From: Verrucomicrobiales bacterium
GTDB taxonomy: Bacteria > Verrucomicrobiota > Verrucomicrobiia > Verrucomicrobiales > V1-33
Length of the DNA: 64,000 nucleotides
Assembly (NCBI GenBank): GCA_028293125.1
Contig: JAQGPJ010000048.1
Coordinates: 62,001-126,000, forward strand
Direction: 5' to 3'
Below are positions 8,495 through 16,844 of the stretch, piece by piece (position 1 is the first letter of the stretch; every line of letters starts with the position of its first letter). A program made the translations under genes and the position numbers. The notes beneath the pieces are model-generated. The model ran no database searches and had not been told where the DNA came from. It was given only the letters and a program-made list of their open reading frames with translations.

Positions 8495-9100
8495 TCAGAC
8501 TCCCAGCCGCTCCACCGCACGCACAGGATCAGCCGCGGAACAGATGCCCATTTTCTGCATCACTCTGCCGCGGTGAATTTTAATATTATGCTCACCCGTT
8601 CCCAAATCCGCCGCAATTTGTTTGTTCAGCTTTCCCGTGGCCACATGACTCATGACCTCCCGCCCGCGCGGGGTCAGAAGTTCAAAACGCCGGACAAGCG
8701 CTGCGGTTTCAGGAGCCCCCTCCTGATGCCGGGCGGCATGATCCAAAGCGGTCCGCACAGCCCGCATAAGATCAAGATCATTGACCGGTTTGGTGAGAAA
8801 ATCCACCGCCCCGGCTTTGATCGCCTGGACACTTATGGAATATCGCCACAGCCTGTGAGGAAGACGATGGGCAATGCCGTGCCCCGGAATAGGAGGCGGC
8901 GCTGCAGGTCAAGCCCATCCATCCCGGGCATGCCGACATCAAGCACAAGGCAGGCGGTTCCTTCCGGTTGCCATGCCTCCAGAAAACCGACGGCTGACGA
9001 ATGGGCACACACTTCAAAGCCTTCGCCGCGCAGCAGGCGCGTGAGAGCCCTGAGCATGGCGGGGCTCATCGTCGAGCAGATGGACAATGCCGGGTTTCAT
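8495..9100 (-). pseudogene. FixJ/NarL-family response regulator, two frameshifts
   Basis: Reading three frames in order reconstructs a FixJ-type regulator closely resembling the intact one at 25075-25710. MKPGIVHLLDDEP (start 9100) shifts at a CCCCGCC run near 9070 to AMLRALTRLLRGEGFEV, LVLDVGMPGMDG (phospho-acceptor Asp retained) and VFLTGCGDIP. There one base is missing near 8834, producing an immediate stop. The third frame resumes AGAVDFLTKPVNDLDLM (Lys retained), then the LuxR-type helix-turn-helix LTPRGREVM and LNKQIAADLGTGEHNIKIH. The usual GHGDIP is GCGDIP here. It sits at the distal end of the pentameric-channel operon. Either an inactivated duplicate or indel errors. Confidence 0.8.
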
Positions 9101-9194
9101 GCGGGGTTGGGAGCTTGGAGAGTGCGGGGAAAATGGTGGTGCGGTCAGGATGAGCCCGGCTTCCCGCGATTTCTGATAAGCTGCCCGAAGCCCG

Positions 9195-10268
9195 TCAGCG
9201 CAGAAAAATGACGAGAGAGGTGAGCGTGAAGACGAGTGGAAAGATCCAGCGCGACCAGTTGTCAAGGCGGCGTGCCCCATCCAGCCGGCCGATACCCGCC
9301 AGCTTGGTCGAGGCCAGGACCTCGCAGAACGAAAAAAACACGAGGAGCGAACTCATCAGGATAAAGGAGTCCAGACAGGTGAGATATGGCAGCTTGGGCA
9401 CATCGGAATCCACGGCGGAACGATAGGCGAAAAGGGTAAGCATGGCTGTCACCGCAATCCCAAATTGGGATCCCCCATCAGTGGGCTCAATCCAGAAAAC
9501 CGCCCAGGACATCATCACGATCAGGATCAGTGGCAGGATGACCTTGATGACAAAGTGCCGGGAATTGCGTGCCGCAGTGAACTCTGCGGCCACCCCCGCG
9601 ATCTCACGGCCAGGCGCAATGGTGTAGGGTGCAGGCCCGGCACCGGTGCGCAGAAGCCGCCAGTCCTGCACTGTCAGCCCGGCGGCCATGCCGAAACCGT
9701 CGGAAAAACCGGCGGCGGCGGCATACACATCGGGTTCAAAGACCAATTCCGACGGGGTATAACCAGGGGCAATGAAGTGAATGCGGAAAAGGGCTTCGTC
9801 AAAAGGAAAGGCCCGGAGGTCGAGTCGCTGTGTGAAATCGCCCGTGAGCCATTGCCGGTAAACGACATCACCCTCCGGGGTCACGCTCACAATATCCGGC
9901 AGCGAGTGAGCCTGCTCCGAAGCCTCGTTCAGAACCATGAGGCCGGGGTTCCAGATATCCTCCAGCGCATATCGTTTTGTGCCCGGACCGGCGTGTTTCA
10001 GACGTGGATCATGCCAGCGCAGAAACACGGCGCAATTGGCTTTGAACGTCTGGGCAATACTCTCAATGCGCGTGATGTCGCTGATCCCGATGATGTAGCC
10101 GACTTTGGTCGGACCCGCTGCAGGTTCGGGTCGTTGGGGTGCCGGGGGAAGCGGTGTTGCAGCCTCCGCTGCGCTCACACCGCCCATTCCGGCCACCAGA
10201 AACAGTGTTATGAAAAAGAGAAAAAATGCCTTTGTTCTGCGGGCAGCTCCCAGCAGTCCCGGGCTCAC
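9195..10268 (-). CDS. Pentameric ligand-gated ion channel homologue (Cys-loop superfamily)
   Basis: About 357 aa from the GTG chosen here, which yields a textbook signal peptide (RRTK, hydrophobic AFFLFFITLFLVAG, cleavage near SAAEA); an ATG at 10502 is possible but adds atypical sequence. The extracellular beta-rich domain contains LDLRAFPFDEALFRIHF, equivalent to the conserved loop before Pro-Phe-Asp in prokaryotic channels such as GLIC and ELIC. Four C-terminal membrane helices follow: M1 FVIKVILPLILIVMMSW, pore-lining M2 QFGIAVTAMLTLFAYR, M3 YLTCLDSFILMSSLLVFFSF, M4 near WIFPLVFTLTSLVIF. It should form a homopentameric channel in the inner membrane; ligand and ion selectivity are unknown. 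Last intact gene of the parvulin/HupE unit. Confidence 0.82.
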   Translation of the reverse strand: MSPGLLGAARRTKAFFLFFITLFLVAGMGGVSAAEAATPLPPAPQRPEPAAGPTKVGYIIGISDITRIESIAQTFKANCAVFLRWHDPRLKHAGPGTKRYALEDIWNPGLMVLNEASEQAHSLPDIVSVTPEGDVVYRQWLTGDFTQRLDLRAFPFDEALFRIHFIAPGYTPSELVFEPDVYAAAAGFSDGFGMAAGLTVQDWRLLRTGAGPAPYTIAPGREIAGVAAEFTAARNSRHFVIKVILPLILIVMMSWAVFWIEPTDGGSQFGIAVTAMLTLFAYRSAVDSDVPKLPYLTCLDSFILMSSLLVFFSFCEVLASTKLAGIGRLDGARRLDNWSRWIFPLVFTLTSLVIFLR

Positions 10269-10580
10269 GGGGCAGCCGTCATGAACGTCCCTGCCCTGAA
10301 GCACTGCACCCCGCAGTCCGTGGAGTTCCCGTCCATCATTTACCGGAAACCGCGTTGCGGTGTCCGGCCCGGAGACGATCTGTCCGGCATCAATAGGCAA
10401 CATGATTTCCGGTTCCCCGGGGGTGGGAAGAGTGCATGACCAGGCGGCATCAACGGTTTTCATCTCCTTCAAACTGTTCCAGCGCGGTGCCTGTTTTGAC
10501 ATCGTTGTTTACCCGATGGCGCATGCCGCCATGAGAACAGCCCGAAAAGGCTCGCAAAGAGTTGGCTGTTCGGATTGCTC

Positions 10581-10964
10581 TCATGCTCCAGTGGCTGCCC
10601 GATGAACGGAGATGGACCTGAGGACGGCCACGCACCAGGCAGCCAACGCCGTGTGAAGACCGATGGCCAGCCAGAGACCAGGTCCTGATAACCCGGCACC
10701 AAGAGCCGCATGGGCAAGAATGGCACCGGCGGCGGCGTTGTAAAAAAGCATCGCCAAGACCAGTGCGCGGCTTCCCGCACGCGCCATCCAGCACGCCAGC
10801 CCCAGTGCCAGCAATGCCGCTCCGGCGATGCGCCCGACTGTCCCTGCGGCAAGCCCATCAGGGGGGGTGCCCAGCAGCAGCCGCACAATCAGCGAAGGCG
10901 ACAGGAGCAGTCCCAAGCCGGTCACGGCCTCCATGACGGCTGTGATGGCAAGCAGGAGTTTCAT
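10581..10964 (-). CDS. Small four-helix integral membrane protein
   Basis: 127 aa from the ATG of MKLLLAITAV, selected because translation upstream of it is not membrane-like. Four hydrophobic helices are visible: residues 4-25, about 40-60 (IAGAALLALGLACW), about 66-87 (LVLAMLFYNAAAGAILAHA) and about 93-115 (WLAIGLHTALAAWCVAV). No family recognised with confidence. Located 41 nt after the DUF1254 gene and upstream of the ion-channel gene in the same orientation, so probably cotranscribed. Confidence 0.6.
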   Translation of the reverse strand: MKLLLAITAVMEAVTGLGLLLSPSLIVRLLLGTPPDGLAAGTVGRIAGAALLALGLACWMARAGSRALVLAMLFYNAAAGAILAHAALGAGLSGPGLWLAIGLHTALAAWCVAVLRSISVHRAATGA

Positions 10965-11005
10965 GGATCGGCTGATGGAGTTGTCCCTGTGACAGCAGGG
11001 ATTGC

Positions 11006-12403
11006 TTACGGCACCATTTGCAGCTTTGGCGCGGTCCACCCGCCAGTCAGCGCTTCTTCTTTCGGCCAGTAGAGACGCATCGCCAGCATGAACGGTCCCT
11101 TCGGCGCCGGGAGCCAGTTGGCCTCCTTGTCCTTGCCGGGGGATTCGTTTTGGATGTGGAGCGTTACCCCACCGTCGGCATCCTTCCTGAACTGCGGAAG
11201 CATTGGCGAGTTGAGCAGGTAGCGGTTGAGCGGATTTTCGACCAGGAGTTGGCGCGGCAGATCATACATCGTCACTGACCAGAACGCATGCACCGGCGGC
11301 AACTCGCCCGGTGCAAAGCGCAGCTTGTAGCGGTGGTTCGCGGCATCAAGTTTCCCGCCCGCGCCATCCACCGTGTAGAGCGGATACATTGCTTCAGCCT
11401 TCGAGTTGCCGAAGATACCGAGGATCGCGGCAGCCATCCGATAGAGATAGTTGTTCCGGAGAGAATCGCGGGAGCCGAAGAGGTCGCCGGAAGTCACCTT
11501 GCCGGAATCGATTTCGGTTCGTTTGAAATCGTCGAATGCCTCCCACGCATCAGCCATGCCCTGCTCGAGGGCCTGCCTGATCTCCGGGGAGAGTTTGGTG
11601 GCATCGAAAGCCTTCCCCGCACCCACACCGATCTGCGCGAATCGCGCCATCAGCGCGGTTTCGGAGGGCACGGTGGGACAGTAATTCAGCACGAAGTTCA
11701 GCACGCTGAACAGCTCCAACGAAGTTTTCTGCCCGCTGGGAGTGCAGGGCTTGATGTAATCCAGCGCAGGTGCGGCGGCGGGCGCTGGCTGGCCAAGGAA
11801 TTTACTCAGCGGCTGCAGGCGGTAGCCGGCCTGAATTTTCCTCACCGCGTCCATATCATCCGGCCGGAAGAGTTGTGTGCGGTAGATAGCCAAGACAAAA
11901 TTGGTCTCGCTCGCAATAACCTCCTTGATGCCGGCCGGTTTGGCACCTTTCCAGCCCGGACCGGCGAGCAGGTAGTTCGCGGCACTGTTGCCCTTCGTGC
12001 GGCTCCCGATGTAGGCAAAGTTATGCGTGTAGGCATCAACAAGCTGTATCGAATAATAACGTTCCTTCTCCACCTCCGGCACCGTGATCACCATTGGCTC
12101 TGTGCGCAGGTCGGCACCGAAGAAGGAATAGGGCGTATCGGAGTTTGGCGTCTGCACGGCCTTGTCCTCCGGGGTGAACAGCCGCGCCATGCTCACCAAT
12201 TGATTCAGCGGCCCTTTGAATTCAGGATTTCCCGGCAGCAGCCAGTAGGCATGGTTGATGCGGTAGCTATCCACCATCGGGTAACCATAAATGCAGGCTT
12301 CCTTAGCGATGGCGCGGGCTTCGTCAGGAGTCGGCCCGGCCGCGCGGGAAGTGTTCAGCCCCAGCCCCAGGGCCAGTGCGAGGATTGACAGTTTGATTCT
12401 CAT
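11006..12403 (-). CDS. DUF1254/DUF1214 domain protein, exported
   Basis: 465 aa from the ATG that starts a signal peptide (RIKLSILALALGLGLNTSRA). Hallmarks of the DUF1254-DUF1214 family: EACIYGYPMVDSYR near the N-terminus, VQTPNSDTPYSF, YYSIQLVDAYTHNFAYIGSRTKG, and C-terminal DUF1214 elements PPVHAFWSVTMYD and LTLHIQNESPGKDKEANWLPAPKGPFMLAMRLYWPK-type sequence. These proteins are periplasmic, widespread and functionally uncharacterised. The gene follows the DUF3604 gene by about 35 nt and precedes the membrane protein/channel pair. Confidence 0.88.
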   Translation of the reverse strand: MRIKLSILALALGLGLNTSRAAGPTPDEARAIAKEACIYGYPMVDSYRINHAYWLLPGNPEFKGPLNQLVSMARLFTPEDKAVQTPNSDTPYSFFGADLRTEPMVITVPEVEKERYYSIQLVDAYTHNFAYIGSRTKGNSAANYLLAGPGWKGAKPAGIKEVIASETNFVLAIYRTQLFRPDDMDAVRKIQAGYRLQPLSKFLGQPAPAAAPALDYIKPCTPSGQKTSLELFSVLNFVLNYCPTVPSETALMARFAQIGVGAGKAFDATKLSPEIRQALEQGMADAWEAFDDFKRTEIDSGKVTSGDLFGSRDSLRNNYLYRMAAAILGIFGNSKAEAMYPLYTVDGAGGKLDAANHRYKLRFAPGELPPVHAFWSVTMYDLPRQLLVENPLNRYLLNSPMLPQFRKDADGGVTLHIQNESPGKDKEANWLPAPKGPFMLAMRLYWPKEEALTGGWTAPKLQMVP

Positions 12404-12438
12404 GGATTTGCGTCTGTCCGTTCGTGGAAGGGTACAGA

Positions 12439-14391
12439 TCACTTGGCTGCCGGCGTGTACCAGATCGGTGAGGTGTAAGCGCGCTCGGTGAGGGTCATGG
12501 CCGTTCCGGGGAGCGGTTTCACGCCAAACCGTTTTGCGTCATAGGCGGCCCAGCGCGGTGTGGGAATTTCAAGCACACGGACATAGTAAAACGCTCGCAG
12601 TTCCGGGCTGAAGTCCGGGTCTTTCCAAACTCCGAGAAGTTCCGGCGCGCCGATGGTGTTCGTCCAAGTGGCATTCTCGATATCCACTGTGGATCCGACG
12701 CCAGGGAGCCTGCCCTCCCCGTCTGGCCTGCGGTCGCCGCTCCAGACCGCATCATAGACTTTCTCCTGCAGCTCTCCCTTGGCATCCATCCAGCCTTTGA
12801 TGATCTGGATGCGGTCAAGGTTGGCGCCGATCGGGTCCTTCATGGCCGCCACGAGGAAGCTGGGGGATTTATCCACAGGCGCCCCGTGGAGATCGCTGCC
12901 CATGGGCACGCCCTTCGTATAGCCCGCGACAGCGGGGCTGCGGCTTTCCGCATCCGCCTTTTCAAAATCCCAGCCTCCAAAGAACCGCACCACCATGCGG
13001 GAGCCGGTGGTGGCGTAGGTTTCCCTGCGCTGCATGGCGTCCCAAAGGGAGGCACGGGTGTTTTCCTCAGCCCATACCGCCGCATAGCCGGCCGCGCAGA
13101 CCTCCCAGTCCATGATGGTGATGCCGGTTTTGGGATTTTTCAGGAAAGCTGCGGTGAGCCGGTGGGGGCTGGGTTCGCCGGGCGTGATCTTGCCAAAAAA
13201 ATTATCCTCCTCGACCGCCGCGAGGGCAGTGTGGGCGTCGCTGCTGCCGACCATCCCGAACTTGTAGGGATTCACGCCGAGCTTCTCCTCAAGCCTGAGT
13301 CCGTTCTTCAGCGCGGCGCGGGCATACTCAAATTCGAGCATCTCTTTTTTCTTCGCAGCGCTGCCATCCAGATTGCCTTTATCCCAGCGTTCCTGGTCGG
13401 CAAATTCGTCGTTGGGAGAGAGAAAGGGGTGAGTCTCACCATCGCCCTTGGTTTGCGTGGCCTCATAGAGCCGCTCCCACTTGGCGCGCGCCTCGGCGTA
13501 ATCACGGTCAACTGCTTTGCCGAAAGCCTCCACGATGGGGAACATGGTGCCGTTGCTGAGGTTGCCGTTGTGCGCGATGGCAAGAACGCTGCCGCCGGTT
13601 TTTTTCTCGTAGGCGTCCATCCATTTCCACAACTCGACGGGGTTGTTGCTGCCGAGTGGCGGAACACAGGTGAAAGGCTCGACCTGGATGGCTTTTTCGC
13701 CATTGTCGCGGAAGATCACATTGCGGTGCAGGTTGTTTCCTTTATCCAGGGAGGTCCACTCGTAACCAATGAAGGCGGTGAAACGCCCAGGCTCATTGAA
13801 GGTCTCCGCCGCGTCGATCGTCTCCCTCCATGCACTGCGGAAGGCGCGCGAACCGGGAAGCGATGCGAGCGCCGGGGGGAATTTCCCCTGCGAGAAAGAC
13901 ATCACAATCTCAATACATGCCTCACCCCCTTTGCCGTTCTGGATCATGTCGTACCATCTGCGGCCGGTGGGGTCGGCCAGCATCTCTGTTTTCCCGGCCA
14001 GAAGATCCGGGAAAAAGCCCATGTTGTCCGAGTGATCCGCCACCACGAGGAAATCCAGCGGACGGGAAAGCTTTGCGGGCTGCCCGCTGGAGGCCATCAC
14101 CTGCTCGCCCCGGGCAAAGCGCAGCGCGTCGCGCGGCCCGAGCCGGCAGCCGGCGGCACCCGCATCCATTGAATAGGAAGTATGCAGATGCGTGTCCCCA
14201 AAAAACGGCCGGGTCGGGAATTTGCGGTCCGCGTAGGGTGAGTAAGGCCGCGTTTTAAAACCAGCGGCGGCGGCTTCCCTGCTGAGTGTGCCGGCATCCC
14301 CGGCGGGCGGGTCTCCCTGCGCTCTGAGGCCGGGCTGTGAAAGGCCAAGGAGCGCGAGCGCCATGGCGGTGGTGTGTTTGCGCGTCTTCAT
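12439..14391 (-). CDS. DUF3604 family exported protein (PHP-like metal site)
   Basis: 650 aa with signal peptide (MALALLGLSQPGLRAQG). Conserved DUF3604 elements: FFGDTHLHTSYSMDAG (about 64-78), VVADHSDNMG, FIGYEWTS, IAHNGNLSNGTMFP and GSSDAHTAL. The distributed His/Asp residues resemble a PHP-type metallohydrolase centre, suggesting a metal-dependent enzyme, but no substrate is established for the family. The C-terminus carries beta-rich sequence ending TERAYTSPIWYTP. It lies 18 nt after the HupE/UreJ-like gene. Co-occurrence of DUF3604, HupE/UreJ and a membrane-anchored parvulin is something I recall from other genomes, which supports a shared process. Confidence 0.88.
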   Translation of the reverse strand: MKTRKHTTAMALALLGLSQPGLRAQGDPPAGDAGTLSREAAAAGFKTRPYSPYADRKFPTRPFFGDTHLHTSYSMDAGAAGCRLGPRDALRFARGEQVMASSGQPAKLSRPLDFLVVADHSDNMGFFPDLLAGKTEMLADPTGRRWYDMIQNGKGGEACIEIVMSFSQGKFPPALASLPGSRAFRSAWRETIDAAETFNEPGRFTAFIGYEWTSLDKGNNLHRNVIFRDNGEKAIQVEPFTCVPPLGSNNPVELWKWMDAYEKKTGGSVLAIAHNGNLSNGTMFPIVEAFGKAVDRDYAEARAKWERLYEATQTKGDGETHPFLSPNDEFADQERWDKGNLDGSAAKKKEMLEFEYARAALKNGLRLEEKLGVNPYKFGMVGSSDAHTALAAVEEDNFFGKITPGEPSPHRLTAAFLKNPKTGITIMDWEVCAAGYAAVWAEENTRASLWDAMQRRETYATTGSRMVVRFFGGWDFEKADAESRSPAVAGYTKGVPMGSDLHGAPVDKSPSFLVAAMKDPIGANLDRIQIIKGWMDAKGELQEKVYDAVWSGDRRPDGEGRLPGVGSTVDIENATWTNTIGAPELLGVWKDPDFSPELRAFYYVRVLEIPTPRWAAYDAKRFGVKPLPGTAMTLTERAYTSPIWYTPAAK

Positions 14392-14409
14392 GAATGGATG
14401 GGCTGGAAG

Positions 14410-15522
14410 TCAGAGAATCGTCAGGCGCTGGATGGCCCAGAACATGGCCACACTGCCGATGGCGTACGGCGGGAGGGAATACGTCCATCGGGGAAATGGC
14501 AATCTGTTCCACCTCATGGGCGCGGTGAGGAAAAGCACCATGGCCACAAATGCCAACTGTCCTGCTTCGACCCCGGCATTGAAGAGCAGCAGGGCCGTCG
14601 GGATGTCACCCGGTGGAAGGCCGACCTCCGCCAACGCGCCTGCAAAACCGAATCCATGCAGCAGACCGAAAGTGAAGGCCACCACCCACGGCGCGCGCTC
14701 CGTGAGGCCGGGCTGACCCCGCCGTGAACGGATAATTTCCGCGGCCACAAAAACAATGCTCAGGGCGATAACCGCTTCGACAGGTGCGGCGGGAATATGC
14801 ACCATCCCAAGCGTTGCCAGCGCGAGGGTGATGCTGTGCGCGAGGGTGAAAGCGGTGATCGTTTTCACCAGCCGGCGGGTGCCGCGCACAATAAGCATAA
14901 GCGCCAGAACAAACAAAAGGTGATCGACTCCCAAAAGAATGTGCTCCACTCCGAGGGTGAAGTAAGCACGGACAGGCGGCGCGCCATCACCGGCCTGGAA
15001 GCGGAACGAGGGCGCGTCCGGGCGCAGCAGATGCGTGATGACTTGGCCATCCCTGAGCGCGATGCGCACGAGAACATCAACCATGGTTGCCGGGAGGCCA
15101 TGCACCATGACGTCCCAGCCCTCCAGTCCGCGCGGTCCGGTGCGGATCGTCCAACGTTTCAGCTCCGCCCCCTGAATCCGCTCACTGCGCACCAGGGAAA
15201 TGACCATGGCGTCCGCTGGCAGCGCCGGGTGAATCGCGAGTGTGCCGCGTGCCAGTTGTTCCGCCGTCGGCGCCGGGCAGCCGCAAGGCATCGTCCGCGA
15301 TGCCCCGGGGTCCCCGGGCGGGAGCACTCTCTGCTCATGAGGGATCTCCTCACCGGCCAAGGGAATGCCACCCGGTGCTGGCACTTTCCAGAGCACCTCA
15401 AACTCATTGGGGGCCCCTTCCCTCAGTTCCAAAAACGCCGGACGGACCTCATGCGCCCGCGACGACACGCCTGACAGTATCAGGAACAGCGCCGTGAGCA
15501 AAAAATGTTCCGTGCGGCTCAT
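14410..15522 (-). CDS. HupE/UreJ family membrane protein
   Basis: 370 aa. A signal peptide and about 170 residues of extracytoplasmic domain precede a membrane domain of about six to seven helices with the HupE/UreJ signatures HILLGVDHLLFVLALML and FGLLHGFGFAGALAEVGLP. HupE/UreJ proteins are linked to nickel or cobalt uptake in hydrogenase/urease clusters. This long secondary type occurs without those enzymes, so metal transport here is inference only. Its start overlaps the parvulin stop by 4 nt (ATGA), indicating translational coupling. Confidence 0.85.
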   Translation of the reverse strand: MSRTEHFLLTALFLILSGVSSRAHEVRPAFLELREGAPNEFEVLWKVPAPGGIPLAGEEIPHEQRVLPPGDPGASRTMPCGCPAPTAEQLARGTLAIHPALPADAMVISLVRSERIQGAELKRWTIRTGPRGLEGWDVMVHGLPATMVDVLVRIALRDGQVITHLLRPDAPSFRFQAGDGAPPVRAYFTLGVEHILLGVDHLLFVLALMLIVRGTRRLVKTITAFTLAHSITLALATLGMVHIPAAPVEAVIALSIVFVAAEIIRSRRGQPGLTERAPWVVAFTFGLLHGFGFAGALAEVGLPPGDIPTALLLFNAGVEAGQLAFVAMVLFLTAPMRWNRLPFPRWTYSLPPYAIGSVAMFWAIQRLTIL

Positions 15523-16517
15523 GGATTTTTCTGTGCGGTTGCAGCCGGAGCGGATGCCGCAGCCGCCATCGCGTCCTCATCAATCACGACTTCATAGTTT
15601 TTCCGGAGGCTGGCTATGACTTCCCCGTTTGCCTGCCGGCGGCGCTCGTCGAGAAGATCACGCATCACGGTGTCCCGCACTCTGGCCAGCGGCTCCGGCT
15701 GTGGTCCGGCATGTTCCGTCACCAGCAGCAGATGCAGCCCATAGCTTGAGCTCACCGGGCCGGTCCAAGTTCCAAGCGGGGCATTCATCACCGTCCTGGC
15801 GAATTCCGGGCCGAAAAGACCGCTCACGTCCTGTTCGCGCCGGCCCGCGAAGATGAAGTCATGCAGAAATGGATCTCCCATGGTCTCCTCGGATACTGCG
15901 GATTTTGTCAAGGCAGCCAGCGCCTCCTTCGCCTGATCCTCCACGGTGGCCCCCCGGCGGTCCCTGCCGAAAAACACGTGCCGGAAACCCACCTCCGCCG
16001 GTCGGGAGTAACGCTCCGCATGCTCCGTAAAAAACCGCGCAAGGGCTTCCTCATCCGGTGGCGCCGCCATGCTGATGTCCTGTGTGAGGAACTCCAGCTT
16101 CTGTGCCAGCCTGCGGCGCACAATCGAGTCATCCCTGTCAAGACCCATTGCCAGGGCCTCGCGGCACAGCACTTCCTCTTTTATATGGGCGTCCACCTGC
16201 CCGCTCAGATCCGCAGCGCTTGGCGGACGCAGGAACTGCCGTGTCCAGGCATCCTTCAGACGGGTGATCACTGCGGCATTTATCTCAATCCTTTTCCCTT
16301 TGTCCGCCGCTTCGCTGTCAATGCCTCCGTGCCGCCAGGCGTGGACTCCGAAGATGCCTGCTCCAAGCAGAAGGAAATGAACCAATGGCTCCTTCAAAAA
16401 CTTTGTAAAAGTTGCCCCGGGCCCCTGCTCCGCTGACCGTAATTCAGCATTAGCGGGCTTTACAGGCTTCAGGATTTTACTTCCGTTTGAGGAGCCGGAC
16501 GGGAGAAGGACGTGCAT
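15519..16517 (-). CDS. Membrane-anchored parvulin-type peptidyl-prolyl isomerase
   Basis: 332 aa. A cytoplasmic N-terminus of about 45 residues and one membrane anchor (LVHFLLLGAGIFGVHAW) lead to a SurA-N-like helical region (LCREALAMGLDRDDSIVRRRLAQKLEFL) and a PpiC/parvulin domain (GFRHVFFGRDRRG; FGPEFARTVMNAPLGTWTGPVSSSYGLHLLLV). The product should fold or quality-control proteins on the periplasmic side of the inner membrane. First gene of transcription unit iii. The island palindrome lies 42 nt upstream of the start codon. ATG 16517 is the best start because the palindrome and a compact leader precede it directly. Confidence 0.85.
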   Translation of the reverse strand: MHVLLPSGSSNGSKILKPVKPANAELRSAEQGPGATFTKFLKEPLVHFLLLGAGIFGVHAWRHGGIDSEAADKGKRIEINAAVITRLKDAWTRQFLRPPSAADLSGQVDAHIKEEVLCREALAMGLDRDDSIVRRRLAQKLEFLTQDISMAAPPDEEALARFFTEHAERYSRPAEVGFRHVFFGRDRRGATVEDQAKEALAALTKSAVSEETMGDPFLHDFIFAGRREQDVSGLFGPEFARTVMNAPLGTWTGPVSSSYGLHLLLVTEHAGPQPEPLARVRDTVMRDLLDERRRQANGEVIASLRKNYEVVIDEDAMAAAASAPAATAQKNP

Positions 16518-16844
16518 TTGATTGTCTTTGCATCATGGCGGAAAAAGCAAAGATGGGTATTATACCTTGGTTTAATGCCCGTACGTCCCTTTCCCCCGGT
16601 CCGGTTATTTTCCGCCATCAAAAAGGAATATCCTGCGATCCTCTGCCGGTTGCCAAACCCGCACGCACAGGCAAAGAACCGTTTGGCCTTGAAAACACCA
16701 TTGAGGACTGCATCCCCCGCCTGTCCGGCATCAGTCATCGAAGCTGAGGAGGCGCATTGGACGTCATGGCATTGGATGGCCTTTGAAAAGTGGCCGGCTA
16801 AAACGCAGTGAGCAGCGGGCAGGCATTGCTGTTTCCAGTGGCAG
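16518..16844. other. Intergenic region, 327 nt, with one palindrome copy
   Basis: Separates the lipoprotein-hydrolase stop (16845) from the parvulin start. Contains the island palindrome at 16559-16576. Open frames across it on both strands have no protein-like composition. No terminator-type hairpin with a T-run was noticed. Confidence 0.6.
16559..16576 (-). promoter_or_regulatory. Island palindrome, copy 2 (ATTAAACCAAGGTATAAT on minus strand)
   Basis: Shares the 13-bp core ACCAAGGTATAAT with the other three copies. It sits 42 nt upstream of the parvulin start codon, oriented with TATAAT toward the gene. If TATAAT is the -10, the transcript begins near 16552 with a leader of about 35 nt. 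If the palindrome is an activator site centred near -41.5, CATGAT (starting 22 nt past the motif) would serve as -10 and the leader would be only a few nt. Confidence 0.75.
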
